A stretch of 64,000 nucleotides of DNA from SIG459 sp045631645 (GTDB lineage: Bacteria > Bacillota > Clostridia > Oscillospirales > Oscillospiraceae). The notes under the pieces were generated by a model. The model was not told the DNA's origin. It was given only the letters and a program-made list of their open reading frames with translations, and made no database searches. Made by a program: the position numbers and the translations under genes. Location: positions 4,984-68,983 of the forward strand of contig JAZQVC010000024.1 in NCBI GenBank assembly GCA_045631645.1, given 5' to 3'. Shown one piece after another: positions 25,822-35,054 of this stretch (within the stretch, counting starts at the first letter, position 1; every line of letters begins with the position of its first letter).

Positions 25822-27417
25822 TTAATATCCATAGAGGGTTTCCCAAGTGCCCTCCTGAGTGGGAGCGCCTTCTTTAACTTCCTTTCCGTAGGGGAAAGCA
25901 AGATAATCCTCCGCGCTTATACCTTCAATAACCTTGGAGTATTCGCCCCAAAGCATACCACCGAGGCGCACTCTGCGTTTGACAAGAAGTCCATCCTCGC
26001 CGCGTACATAGACATAAGTGGATGCGCCCTCGCTGATAACAAAGGCATTATTCACATAGAGGCTGCCGTGCTGTCCCTCTCCCTCACCCTGACGGAGAGT
26101 GGTTGAAACATAGTAGCCATCCTGAAGCTCAGCGGATTCATCAATAAATACCTTGTAGGGATAATAGGAGATATTCTGGGCTCCGCCGTAGTAATAGTTT
26201 CCGTCCTCCTGTGGGAAGGGCTGGATTTCCACGATGGTTCCTTCATAGCTCATGCCGGTATCCCAACTCATAACATCAACTTTCTGTCCTACGCTGATGC
26301 TTTCAAGGTCAAGCTCGCTGACACTACCCATCACATAGTAGCCTCCTCCGCCTGAAACCTTCATGAGAGGCAATCCTTCCATTCTTGCGGTCTCTTCATC
26401 TATGAGACCCTGCACGGTGCCGTCGAATTCAGCTTCGATTTTTCCGTCATCGGCTTCCTTTTCCATGATTTTGTACTCAGCCTCGCCCATCTTGATGGAA
26501 AATTCAAGTTCCTTTATCTCGGCCTGCTTGGCGACACGCATGCTGTGGATTTCCGTTGCAGTAAAACCGGAGTTCCATATAACATTGCTTCCGCCGCCTC
26601 CTCCGCCGCCGTGGACGGGGGTGAAATAGGTGAAACGGTAGACAGTGCCCGCAGGGCTTATAATCTCTCCGTTTTCATCCTCCACCGCAGCGCTTGTAAC
26701 CTTAACAAACTTTAGACCGAATTCCTGAGTCACTGCGCCTTCATTGCTGTCCTCCTCCGTATGCTGGAAAACAACATAAAGACTATCCACACCCTTGCCA
26801 TAAAACAGAGCTTCCATCATAAGCTCATCCACCATTGCCTTGCTGCGAAGCCAGCAGTAAAGAGGTGTGAGAGAGGTATCACCCTTGCCTTTATAGACAA
26901 CATAGTCCTTACCCTCAAGATCCAGGTCTGAGATTTCAGTCTCAGGCTCTTCGGGCTCTGCATCAGGGTCGGGGGTGGGTTCGGGCATATAGTAGATGGG
27001 TACATAGCTATTTATAACAGCAAGCTCACGCTTTGCGGTCTGGAGATCAACCTTATCCTGCTCAACGCTGAGCCATTTGCGCTGAAGCTCTATATCGCTG
27101 AGAGTTGTGTCATAGGTCAGCAGCACATCGCCTTTTTTGACGCTCTGTCCATCTTCCACCAATATTTCCGTAACGGTCTGGGTGGAGCTCAGATAAACGG
27201 GCTGCACCTTGTCGGTTGTTATCTGTCCGCTGCTCTCTCCGGAGCCTTCATAATAATCCGCCATGCCCGAAAGGCCTTCGGCAAGACTATAGACATAAAC
27301 GCTTTCGGCATTGAGCTTGGGGAGATATACATAGGCGCCTGCAGCCGCAGCAATTAAAATTGCAGCAGCCACCACAAGCCATATCCAGACTTTTTTCTTC
27401 TTTTTAGCCTTATTCAT
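25822..27417 (-). CDS. Periplasmic-adaptor-type (HlyD/MacA-like) protein, large
   Basis: 531 residues: an N-terminal membrane anchor (VWIWLVVAAAILIAAAAGAYVYL), then a biotinyl-lipoyl half motif (VTEILVEDGQSVKKGDVLLTYD near residue 90), a helical hairpin and beta-barrel domains. A run of seven Gly near residue 275 and an Asp/Glu/Pro-rich loop (TPDPDAEPEEPETE) are insertions not seen in standard MacA. It overlaps the ATPase gene by 8 bases. In a Gram-positive cell it would couple the permease to the cell wall side. Confidence 0.88.
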   Translation of the reverse strand: MNKAKKKKKVWIWLVVAAAILIAAAAGAYVYLPKLNAESVYVYSLAEGLSGMADYYEGSGESSGQITTDKVQPVYLSSTQTVTEILVEDGQSVKKGDVLLTYDTTLSDIELQRKWLSVEQDKVDLQTAKRELAVINSYVPIYYMPEPTPDPDAEPEEPETEISDLDLEGKDYVVYKGKGDTSLTPLYCWLRSKAMVDELMMEALFYGKGVDSLYVVFQHTEEDSNEGAVTQEFGLKFVKVTSAAVEDENGEIISPAGTVYRFTYFTPVHGGGGGGGSNVIWNSGFTATEIHSMRVAKQAEIKELEFSIKMGEAEYKIMEKEADDGKIEAEFDGTVQGLIDEETARMEGLPLMKVSGGGGYYVMGSVSELDLESISVGQKVDVMSWDTGMSYEGTIVEIQPFPQEDGNYYYGGAQNISYYPYKVFIDESAELQDGYYVSTTLRQGEGEGQHGSLYVNNAFVISEGASTYVYVRGEDGLLVKRRVRLGGMLWGEYSKVIEGISAEDYLAFPYGKEVKEGAPTQEGTWETLYGY

Positions 27418-28102
27418 CGCCGCTGCCCTCCTCCGAATCCGTTATAAGACAGCCGTCGAGAATTCTATAAATCTTGTTTGCTCTTTCGGCAACAGCCTGC
27501 TCATGGGTGATCATTATAATGGTCATGCCGTTTTCGCTGAGGCTGCGGAATATATCCATAATCTGGTTGCCCGAGGCGGTGTCCAATGCGCCCGTAGGCT
27601 CGTCCGCAAGCAGCAGACTGGGATTTGTCACGATGGCTCTTGCTATTGCAACGCGCTGACACTGTCCGCCCGAAAGCTGATTGGGCATAAAATTCATTCT
27701 GTCTTCAAGACCTACGCTTTTAAGTGCCTCCGCGGCTCTTTCGCGGCGTTGCTTTTGAGGCACGCCCGCATAAAGCAGGGGCAGGGCGACATTATCCAAA
27801 GCCGTCATTTTGGGCAGAAGATAGAAGTTTTGAAAGACAAATCCTATATACTTATTGCGGATATCCGCAAGCGCATTATCGTCCATTGCGCCTATATCCT
27901 GTCCGTCCAGAAGATAAAGGCCTTCGCTTGCCACATCGAGACAGCCAATAAGGTTCATAAGGGTGGTCTTGCCGCTGCCCGAAGGACCCATAATGGCAAG
28001 GTATTCGCCCTTTTCAACCTGAAGGCCTATATCCTTCAGCACGGGAACGGAAGCTTTCCCTCGGCTGTAGTTTTTATAAATATGCTCTAACTGCAAAATC
28101 AT
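27410..28102 (-). CDS. MacB-type ABC transporter ATP-binding protein
   Basis: 230 residues. Walker A GPSGSGKTT (residues ~40-48), Q-loop VFQNFYLLP, signature LSGGQCQRVAIARA and Walker B LLLADEPTGALD with a following switch His (ITHE). This is the LolD/MacB ATPase type that powers FtsX-like permeases. Its ATG overlaps the stop of the upstream adaptor gene by one base (TAATG), and its end overlaps the next adaptor gene by 8 bases, so all four subunits are translationally coupled. Confidence 0.96.
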   Translation of the reverse strand: MILQLEHIYKNYSRGKASVPVLKDIGLQVEKGEYLAIMGPSGSGKTTLMNLIGCLDVASEGLYLLDGQDIGAMDDNALADIRNKYIGFVFQNFYLLPKMTALDNVALPLLYAGVPQKQRRERAAEALKSVGLEDRMNFMPNQLSGGQCQRVAIARAIVTNPSLLLADEPTGALDTASGNQIMDIFRSLSENGMTIIMITHEQAVAERANKIYRILDGCLITDSEEGSGDE

Positions 28103-29265
28103 TACTGTTCCTCCGCACTGCCGACGAAATCGGAAACATTGCGATAACTGACACTTGCCCCCTCTGCGCAGCCGCTGTCGGTGGGGTCTGCCACATAGTC
28201 CTCAGCGGAAATTCCCTCGAGAATTTCATAGGTAAAGTCCATGCCATCATACATTCCAAGCGCCACCTTGCGCAGAGCCAGCTTGCCGTTGGACTCTGCC
28301 ACAAAAACTGTTGCGCTCATATTGCCCTCTTCGTCGAAATCAATGGAAGCAAGGAAACCTTCGGGGACCCAAAGGCCTTCCTTTTCCGCAGTAGGAGCAA
28401 GTTCAATATAAAGGTGCTGTCCCAGAAGAAGCCCCTCGGTGCTATCAAGCTCAACAAAGAAAACATAGTTTGTGCTGTCAGTCATAGGGTCGACCGCGCC
28501 ATACCAATAGTCATTTTTGTTTTCTTCGGGCTGGTCTGTGTCTATGTTCAAAACGGTTCCTTCCCAATAAACGCCCTTTTCAACCCTTGAATATGCGCGA
28601 ACGCGCACGCCCGGCATAATGCCGGCGTTTATATTCATCTCGTTGAGACTGCCCTTTATTTTATAAGCACCTTCTTGCTGGATGGTGATATAGCTTTGAG
28701 CACCCTCTTCCTCGTTTATAGCGCGAACAGTTCCATCCACAGGGCTGACAACATCAACATTCTGCAAAGTTTCCTCTATGTCCACAACGGAATTTTCCTT
28801 CGCAACCATTTGATATTCTATCTCAAGAATGCTGGTTTTCAGGCTGTTTATCTCCAGAGTGAGACGGGATTTATCAACCTCGTTATAAGTTCTTGCCAGC
28901 TGATTTTCAAGCTTTGTCAGCTGATCTTTATATCCGTTAAGATCATTTTTCATTTTTTCAATCTCAAGGCGCTGCTTTTCAAGATTCAGTTCAAGAGCCT
29001 CAAGATCATAGCTGAAAAGCTTATCCCCCGCTTTGACGGTGTCACCAAGGGCGACAAAAAGCTCCTCCACCTGTTTAGTGGAGTCTCTTCTTATTTCCGT
29101 AACATCCTCGCTTACCACCATAGCGGCATAGCGCTCACCCGCAAGGGATGCGTTTATAAGGGAATCTGCACGCTGAACGGCAATTCCGCCGTCCTCCTGT
29201 GCACAGGCGCAAAGAGCAAAGGCCATTGCAGCGGCACAGATTAAAGAGACAATTTTCTTGAGCAT
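28102..29265 (-). CDS. Efflux adaptor lipoprotein (HlyD/MacA-like)
   Basis: 387 residues from ATG 29265, preceded by GGAGGG. The signal MLKKIVSLICAAAMAFALCAC has a lipobox (ALCAC) for lipid anchoring. Then follow a lipoyl half motif (VEELFVALGDTVKAGDKLFSYD near residue 75), a long coiled-coil hairpin (~85-155) and a second half motif (VVSPVDGTVRAINEEEG). It is the first gene of the exporter operon. Having two different adaptors in one operon is unusual; the two may form a hetero-oligomeric channel. Confidence 0.88.
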   Translation of the reverse strand: MLKKIVSLICAAAMAFALCACAQEDGGIAVQRADSLINASLAGERYAAMVVSEDVTEIRRDSTKQVEELFVALGDTVKAGDKLFSYDLEALELNLEKQRLEIEKMKNDLNGYKDQLTKLENQLARTYNEVDKSRLTLEINSLKTSILEIEYQMVAKENSVVDIEETLQNVDVVSPVDGTVRAINEEEGAQSYITIQQEGAYKIKGSLNEMNINAGIMPGVRVRAYSRVEKGVYWEGTVLNIDTDQPEENKNDYWYGAVDPMTDSTNYVFFVELDSTEGLLLGQHLYIELAPTAEKEGLWVPEGFLASIDFDEEGNMSATVFVAESNGKLALRKVALGMYDGMDFTYEILEGISAEDYVADPTDSGCAEGASVSYRNVSDFVGSAEEQ

Positions 29266-29295
29266 TTCGGAGCCCTCCATGAGAATTTTACATCA

Positions 29296-29304
29296 ATTAT
29301 ATCA
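29296..29304 (-). promoter_or_regulatory. Extended -10 element of the ABC exporter operon
   Basis: The minus strand reads TGATATAAT, an extended -10 (TGnTATAAT), about 30 bases before the ATG at 29265. No good -35 is seen at 17 bases. Confidence 0.6.
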
Positions 29305-29401
29305 TACCGCGCTGCGGCTGAATATTCAACATAATCGGCTTTAAGATTTCATTAATCTTTTTATCTTATATAACATTAAAGACGGAATTTTTACGGGAAA
29401 G

Positions 29402-29430
29402 TTGCAGTAGCGGCAAAAAGGATGTATAAT
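29402..29430 (+). promoter_or_regulatory. Promoter of truA
   Basis: -35 TTGCAG (29402-29407), 17-base spacer, -10 TATAAT (29425-29430), about 20 bases before the ATG of truA, so the leader is short. Confidence 0.85.
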
Positions 29431-29450
29431 TTTTCTAAAGGAGAGATTTT

Positions 29451-30185
29451 ATGAACTACAAGCTTATTATTTCTTATGACGGAAGCCGCTATGACGGCTG
29501 GCAAAAGCAGGGCAACACCGATAACACCATTCAGGGCAAGCTTGAAGCCATTCTCAGAAGTATCAGCGGAGAAGAGGTTGAGCTCCACGGAGCGGGACGT
29601 ACCGACGCTGGAGTTCATGCCATGGCGCAAAGTGCCTCCTTCCGCCTTTCCTCTCCCCTGCCCCCAAAGTTTATCCTTCAGCAGCTTAACTTCTATCTTC
29701 CCGAGGATATTGCCGTTTTATCTGCAGAGGAAGCGCCGGAGCGTTTTCATGCACGATTAAACGCAAAGGGCAAAGTTTACCGCTACTGCATCCGTCTGGG
29801 CGGCACACCCGATGTTTTCAAGCGCAAGTATCAATATCGCATTGATGCTAAGCTTGATATAGATTCTATGAAAAAAGCAGCTGCACTTCTTGAGGGCAGC
29901 CACGATTTCCGCGCTTTCTGCTCCAACAAGCGCTATAAAAAATCTACTGTGAGAACTATCCACAACATTAATATTTCCCTTGAGGGTGCAGAGCTGAATA
30001 TAAGCTATCACGGCGACGGTTTTCTCTATAACATGGTGCGCATACTCACGGGAACCCTTCTCGAGGTTGGTCTCGGAGAGAAGAAGGCTGAGGATATTCC
30101 CGCCATTCTGGAGTCTCTGGACAGACAGCGCTCCGGCAAAACCGCTCCCGCCCAAGGGCTTTGCCTTGTAAGTGTTGAATACTGA
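29451..30185 (+). CDS. truA: tRNA pseudouridine synthase A
   Basis: 244 residues. SYDGSRYDGWQKQ opens the protein. The catalytic Asp is in the GAGRTDAGVHAMAQ motif (near residue 52), and FRAFCSNKRYKKSTVRTI and GDGFLYNMVRILTGTLLEVG complete the TruA signature. It makes pseudouridine at positions 38-40 of tRNA anticodon arms. AAAGGAGAG precedes the ATG. It is a single-gene unit with its own promoter and a shared terminator. Confidence 0.97.
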   Translation: MNYKLIISYDGSRYDGWQKQGNTDNTIQGKLEAILRSISGEEVELHGAGRTDAGVHAMAQSASFRLSSPLPPKFILQQLNFYLPEDIAVLSAEEAPERFHARLNAKGKVYRYCIRLGGTPDVFKRKYQYRIDAKLDIDSMKKAAALLEGSHDFRAFCSNKRYKKSTVRTIHNINISLEGAELNISYHGDGFLYNMVRILTGTLLEVGLGEKKAEDIPAILESLDRQRSGKTAPAQGLCLVSVEY

Positions 30186-30228
30186 AAAAAACGCTGTAAT
30201 CCGGTTTGGATTACAGCGTTTTGTTTTT
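30186..30228. terminator. Bidirectional terminator between truA and the small exporter gene
   Basis: A 15-bp stem (30188-30202 with 30208-30222) has T-runs on both strands and serves two convergent genes. Confidence 0.9.
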
Positions 30229-30709
30229 ATATATGGATTACACCAAGAGTCAGAAGACTTACTATGATTGCGGCAACCACAACGCCTCCGAATATTGCAG
30301 GGAGCGATTTTTTCAGGTTCATCCCCATAACGGCTGCCACCAGAGCGCCTGTCCATGCGCCAGTACCGGGAAGAGGGATTGCAACAAGGATGAGGAGACC
30401 CCAGAAGCGGTATTTTTCAACCATGCTCCTTTTGGATTCCGCTCTTCTCTCAAGGCCTTCTATTATTTTGTTCAGCTTTGGAATTTTCCGCTTAAGCCAC
30501 TGGAAAACCCTGCTTGTAAACATTATCAATACAGGTATGGGAAGCATATTGCCGATAACAGACGCCAATGCAGCCAGAGGCACGCTGAGTCCCGCAGCCG
30601 CTCCGAAAGGAATTCCTCCGCGAAGCTCTATAACAGGGAGCATGCTAACGAGCATGGTCATCACAAACTCTCCGCCTATGCTATTATTAAACCATTCAAG
30701 AAGTTCCAT
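30227..30709 (-). CDS. Small multidrug export protein family (COG2426-like)
   Basis: 160 residues from MELLEWFNN; the ribosome site (TTTGGGG) is weak. Four to five hydrophobic segments and the conserved PVIELRGGIPFGAA and AIPLPGTGAWTGALVAA patterns identify the small-multi-drug-exporter group. Some homologues sit near cobalt or drug transport genes but none has a firm substrate. It is transcribed towards truA and separated from it by a bidirectional terminator. Confidence 0.85.
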   Translation of the reverse strand: MELLEWFNNSIGGEFVMTMLVSMLPVIELRGGIPFGAAAGLSVPLAALASVIGNMLPIPVLIMFTSRVFQWLKRKIPKLNKIIEGLERRAESKRSMVEKYRFWGLLILVAIPLPGTGAWTGALVAAVMGMNLKKSLPAIFGGVVVAAIIVSLLTLGVIHI

Positions 30710-30794
30710 ATTAGCCCCAAAACACATTCAAAAATAACATTGCAGGTTATTATATCACATTCAGCAAATTTTTCAAGGGGCTCCCCCTCCTTGC

Positions 30795-30823
30795 TTGCTA
30801 CAGGCAAACATATGTGATATAAT
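30795..30823 (+). promoter_or_regulatory. Promoter of the OYE-family reductase gene
   Basis: -35 TTGCTA (30795-30800), 17-base spacer, -10 TATAAT (30818-30823), about 31 bases before the ATG at 30855. Confidence 0.85.
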
Positions 30824-30854
30824 TTCACCATGAAAATTCAAAGGAGAGCAAAAT

Positions 30855-32837
30855 ATGGCTTCTGAATTTAAGCATGTATTCTCCCCCTTTACTGTTAAAG
30901 GTGTGGAGTTCAAAAACCGCATAGAAAGCGCACCCATTTCCCCCAAGCTCACCACCACAGATGGCTGCGTAACCACCGAATTTCTTGAGTTTTTCCGTCC
31001 TATTGCCCGTGGCGGCCCTGCGGTTGTAACCATAGGCAACTCCGCCATTGACCTTTCTGAGTCCCAGGACGAGACCCGACACGCCGACCTTGGCAACGAT
31101 GACGGCATTCTCGGCCTCAGCCGATTCGTTGATATGTGCGATAACTACGGCGCACAGGCTTCCATCGAGGTTAACCATTCCGGAATGGACGCCGTTTACG
31201 ATTTCACTCATAAGCCTCCCTACGGCCCCAGCGCCTGCTACACCGCAGACGAGCTCCGCCGTGCAAAGGAGGCCGGACGCGAGCCCGTTGCCGTCATAGA
31301 AATGGATCAGGAAAAGATTGACGAAACCGTTGAAAAATTTGCCGATGCTGTTTTGCGCTGCAAAAAGGCAGGTTTTAAGATGGTTCTGCTCCACGGCGGC
31401 CACGGAAACCTTATCCCCCAGTTCCTCAGCCCCTTCAGCAACCATCGCAGCGATAAATACGGCGGAAGTCTTGAAAACCGCGCACGCTTCCCTCTTGAAG
31501 TGCTTGAAGCAATTCGCAAAAAAGTTGGTCCCGACTTTATCCTTGAATACCGCATTTCCGCCACCGAATTTGTGGAAAACGGAATGAACGCCGACGAGAC
31601 TATCGAGTTTGCCAAGATGATTCAGGACAAAATCGATATCCTTCATGTCAGCGCCGGAATGCGCGCCGTTGCCAACAAGATTCCCTTTATGATGCAGCCC
31701 ATGTATCTTCCCCATATGTTCAATGTTCATTTTGCCGAGCGCTTCCGCAAGGAGCTTGACCTTCCCATCACCGCGGTTGGCTCAATTATGAACATTGAAA
31801 ACGCCGAAATGATTCTATCCAACGGTTGGGCGGATATGGTCGCCATTGCCCGTCCCTTCCTTGCCGACCCCGAGTTTATTCGCAAAGGCGCCCGCGGAAA
31901 GAGCGAGGATATTTGCCCCTGCATCCGCTGCAATTACCACGGACGCGTAACACGCGGCAAGGGTATTGCCTGCGCAGTTAACCCCCTCTGCGGAAGAGAA
32001 ATGCAGTTCCCCAGAGGCGTTGAAAAAGCACCCGAAAAGAAAAAGGTCGTTGTTGTTGGCGGCGGCCCTGCAGGTATGCAGGCAGCCCGTACTGCAAGGG
32101 AGCGCGGCCACGATGTTGTCCTCTTTGAAAAGGGCAACTGCCTTGGAGGCAACCTTGTTCCTGCTTCCGCCCTTGATTTCAAGCACGATGTCCGCGACTA
32201 TATGAACTGGGCAATACGCTCCACCGAGGCAAGCGGAGCAAATATCCTCCTCAATACCGAAGCCACCCCCGAGCTTATCAAGGCTGAAAATCCTGACGCG
32301 CTTATAATTGCGGCAGGCGCTGTCCCCTTCGTTCCCCCTGTGAAAGGCATTGATTCCCCCAGCGTTATGTGGGCTCCTGAGGCAGATATGGGACTTCGCA
32401 AGGTCGGCAAGAATGTTGTTATTCTCGGTGCAGGTGTTGTTGGTTATGAAAGTGCCATTGCCCTGGGCGAAAACGGTCACGATGTTACCATAATCGAACT
32501 CCAGAGTTCTCCCCTTGGTCTTGTGGGCGCAGGCGCTGCAAGATTCACTCTTATGGACATGGCAGAAAAAGCGGGAGTTAAAGTTCGCTTCAACATTCGC
32601 CTTGAAGAGGTTGCAGAAGGCTCTGTCCGCTGCTTCGATACCGCTGCAAACGAAGAGCTTATCCTCCCCTGCGATAATCTTCTCCTTGCCGCAGGTCTTC
32701 GTCCCTGCAAGGACACCGTTGAAGCTCTGCGCCACTGCATCCCTGAGCCCGATGTCTACATAGTGGGCGACGCCCGCTCCCCCCAAAGCATAGCCACCGC
32801 CGTTAATCAGGCCTTCGGTGCCGCAGCGGAAATATAA
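30855..32837 (+). CDS. Old-yellow-enzyme family NAD(P)H:flavin/4Fe-4S ene-reductase
   Basis: 660 residues, laid out like 2,4-dienoyl-CoA reductase and clostridial enoate reductases: an FMN TIM barrel (1-345) with HGGHGNLIPQFLSPFSN at 180-196 and RSDKYGGSLENR, a 4Fe-4S segment (354-373), then FAD/NAD(P) domains (VVVVGGGPAGMQAA at ~398, VVILGAGVVGYE at ~525). It should reduce an activated C=C bond with NAD(P)H. The cluster motif reads CPCIRC...CAVNP: C354, C356, C359 and C373 exist, but the canonical third Cys after CIRC is replaced by His362-Gly363. In this flavonoid-like context a flavone or enoate reductase is a reasonable guess only. Confidence 0.9.
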   Translation: MASEFKHVFSPFTVKGVEFKNRIESAPISPKLTTTDGCVTTEFLEFFRPIARGGPAVVTIGNSAIDLSESQDETRHADLGNDDGILGLSRFVDMCDNYGAQASIEVNHSGMDAVYDFTHKPPYGPSACYTADELRRAKEAGREPVAVIEMDQEKIDETVEKFADAVLRCKKAGFKMVLLHGGHGNLIPQFLSPFSNHRSDKYGGSLENRARFPLEVLEAIRKKVGPDFILEYRISATEFVENGMNADETIEFAKMIQDKIDILHVSAGMRAVANKIPFMMQPMYLPHMFNVHFAERFRKELDLPITAVGSIMNIENAEMILSNGWADMVAIARPFLADPEFIRKGARGKSEDICPCIRCNYHGRVTRGKGIACAVNPLCGREMQFPRGVEKAPEKKKVVVVGGGPAGMQAARTARERGHDVVLFEKGNCLGGNLVPASALDFKHDVRDYMNWAIRSTEASGANILLNTEATPELIKAENPDALIIAAGAVPFVPPVKGIDSPSVMWAPEADMGLRKVGKNVVILGAGVVGYESAIALGENGHDVTIIELQSSPLGLVGAGAARFTLMDMAEKAGVKVRFNIRLEEVAEGSVRCFDTAANEELILPCDNLLLAAGLRPCKDTVEALRHCIPEPDVYIVGDARSPQSIATAVNQAFGAAAEI

Positions 32838-32931
32838 AAAATACCAAATTCTTGAGGTTTATTCCTTAGAATTCATTCCCTGAATTATGAAAAGTTCATA
32901 TTTTAAATAATTAGCATAGGAGGAAATACAA

Positions 32932-33402
32932 ATGGTAGAGTTTACAGGATACATATCCGGCACGGCAAGAAAGTATTTTGTAAGAAAAACTAGGAATTTT
33001 GCAAAAAAGCTTTTAATTGTATCGACATGGATACTGCTACCATTCATAGGTGTGCTTTCATATGGCAGAGGCGACTGGAAAATGCTTGTGATTTATGCTG
33101 CCCTAATGATTATTCTACCTGTTTTGACTTACATCCCCAAAAGTGAGAAAGAGATTTTATCTCTTCTTCCCAAACGAATATACACCGAGGATGAATATAT
33201 TATTTGTGAGGCAGACAAGTACGAGGAAAGCAGGAATATGTATGATGCCAAACTTGTGAAAGATCATGGCGAATTTTATGAGTTTATTTTTCCGTTCGGA
33301 AAAGTGAGCGACAAGTTTATTTGTCAGAAAAGCCTGCTCACAAAAGGCAGTTTTGGGGAGTTTGAAAAATACTTTAACGATAAGCTCGTCCGGATATGCT
33401 AG
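32932..33402 (+). CDS. Hypothetical two-helix membrane protein
   Basis: 156 residues, not recognised. Two adjacent hydrophobic segments (LLIVSTWILLPFIGVLS and LVIYAALMIILPVLTYI, residues ~27-70) are followed by a ~90-residue cytoplasmic domain with mixed strands. The layout resembles YcxB-like membrane proteins of Firmicutes, without clear motifs. A strong AGGAGG precedes the ATG. Base use is more AT-rich than the flanking enzymes, which suggests separate origin. Confidence 0.75.
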   Translation: MVEFTGYISGTARKYFVRKTRNFAKKLLIVSTWILLPFIGVLSYGRGDWKMLVIYAALMIILPVLTYIPKSEKEILSLLPKRIYTEDEYIICEADKYEESRNMYDAKLVKDHGEFYEFIFPFGKVSDKFICQKSLLTKGSFGEFEKYFNDKLVRIC

Positions 33403-33477
33403 GGACGGAACTCCACTACCTCCAGAGCAGATATTACGACCCCAATGTATGCAAATTAATTACTATCAATAAACAGC

Positions 33478-33515
33478 AAAAAACTCCGTATGAGAAATCA
33501 TACGGAGTTTTTTTA
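33478..33515. terminator. Bidirectional terminator
   Basis: A 15-bp stem (33479-33493 with 33498-33512, loop GAAA) has A/T runs on both sides. It ends both the hypothetical membrane protein gene and the long minus-strand redox operon. Confidence 0.92.
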
Positions 33516-33524
33516 TTTGATTAA

Positions 33525-35054
33525 TTATGCCATGAAGCTGGTGTTTCCGTCCTTATCGCGGAGCATTGCCATATCCTTGCTGATGACAACTTCTCCTTCC
33601 ATGTCGCGAACTCTTGCCCAGTAGCCCTTGAGAGGCTCATCAAGGGGAACGCCCTGAGCCTTCTGCATCTCGCGGACAAGCTTGCCGTCCAGTTCGGCAG
33701 GAGTTACACCCTTCTTGACGCAAAGAGCGGCAGCATTACCTGCGGCCTGACCGGTAGTCATGGAGGTTGCGATTACGCGGACAGCGCCGATTGCATCCCA
33801 GTCTGCGGAGAGGCAGCGGCCGGCGGAAAGCAGGTTATCCACTCCATCGGCAACCAGAGCTCTGTAGGGAACTTCGGCAAAGTTTCTGGGGTGAGGACGA
33901 GCTTCATAGCCTCCCATGGGAACGAAGGGATGCATGAACATATCATCGTCATCCTCAGAGGGGCGGCAAACGCCGTTGGGAACAGGCTCGGCGAGATGGA
34001 TATGACGCTTTGCATCGCCCTTGCTGGAGGTGGGATGGTGGGCATCAAGCACCTCGGGGAAGATGGCTATGCCGTCTTCAAACTTCTCTGCGTTGCAAAT
34101 ATCCTTTGCGGTGTAGATATAACGTCCTACAATTCTGCGGCTTTCGCGGGTGCCGTTCATCTCGGCGAAATGAGTGAGGGCGCAGTTTTCAAAGCCGGGC
34201 ATATACTTCTTCATGAAGTCAACAAGCATCAGAACCTTGCGGTGCTGGTCGACGATCTGGCGGGAGAGATCCTCAACGCTGTCATTGCGGCAATAATGGG
34301 AATGGGTGGCGTCCAGAGTTACATCCATGCACTCCTCGCTGCTGGAGCCGACAACGGGATAAACCAGTGCGCCGGGAGCAACAATATAAGGCAGGTCGCC
34401 GTTGGCAATAGCCTCGTTCTGCTTATAAACAAGATAATTGAGATGCTCTTCAATGGGACGGGTTTTGAGATATGCCTTATACTCTTCCCAGGCTTCTTTA
34501 TACTTCTTGTAGTTTACATAAGACAGGCGGAAGCCCATGGAGGTGGACTCATTGAGACCCATGAACTCTGCATTGCCAATCTCACAGGGTACGCCTGCAG
34601 CATTGGCTACGATAGCGTCGCCGGTGGTGTCGATGATAACCTTGGCTTTGATTTCCACCTTGCCGCCTGCGCCGTAAGCGATTACGGACTCGATGCGGCC
34701 GTTATTTACCACGCAATCGGCAATATGCAGACCGTAGAGAATGCGGCAGCCGGAAGCAAGAACCATATGCTCCAGCATAACCTTGCCGCTTTCGGGCTCA
34801 ACTGCGGGAAGGTGGGGACGGACAAGAGCCTTGCCCTGCTCGGCGAGACGGTTGACCCACTCTTCGCAGAGACCGTCAACATGACCTGCAATTCCGGTGA
34901 TATAGCCATTGGTGCAAAGACCGCCAAGGGATTCGCGCTTTTCAACAAGAAGGGTTCTCATGCCGTTTCTGGCAGCTGCGATACCTGCGGCTGCACCGGC
35001 AACACCGCCGCCGCATACGAGAACATCAACATTATAGTTAGTATTGGTATTCAT
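33525..35054 (-). CDS. FAD-dependent oxidoreductase (FAD_oxidored family)
   Basis: 509 residues. The N-terminal dinucleotide fold VDVLVCGGGVAGAAAGIAAARNG (residues 9-31) is followed by ESLGGLCTNGYI. Conserved VIIDTTGDAIVANAAGVP and the C-terminal LLSAGRCLSADWDAIGAVRVIATSMTTGQAAG close the FAD site. PF12831 proteins oxidise or reduce varied small molecules; the substrate is unknown. It overlaps the UroD-fold gene by one base and is the last gene of the operon running from 42.1 kb or its last part. A similar protein is encoded at 42145-43623. Confidence 0.9.
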   Translation of the reverse strand: MNTNTNYNVDVLVCGGGVAGAAAGIAAARNGMRTLLVEKRESLGGLCTNGYITGIAGHVDGLCEEWVNRLAEQGKALVRPHLPAVEPESGKVMLEHMVLASGCRILYGLHIADCVVNNGRIESVIAYGAGGKVEIKAKVIIDTTGDAIVANAAGVPCEIGNAEFMGLNESTSMGFRLSYVNYKKYKEAWEEYKAYLKTRPIEEHLNYLVYKQNEAIANGDLPYIVAPGALVYPVVGSSSEECMDVTLDATHSHYCRNDSVEDLSRQIVDQHRKVLMLVDFMKKYMPGFENCALTHFAEMNGTRESRRIVGRYIYTAKDICNAEKFEDGIAIFPEVLDAHHPTSSKGDAKRHIHLAEPVPNGVCRPSEDDDDMFMHPFVPMGGYEARPHPRNFAEVPYRALVADGVDNLLSAGRCLSADWDAIGAVRVIATSMTTGQAAGNAAALCVKKGVTPAELDGKLVREMQKAQGVPLDEPLKGYWARVRDMEGEVVISKDMAMLRDKDGNTSFMA

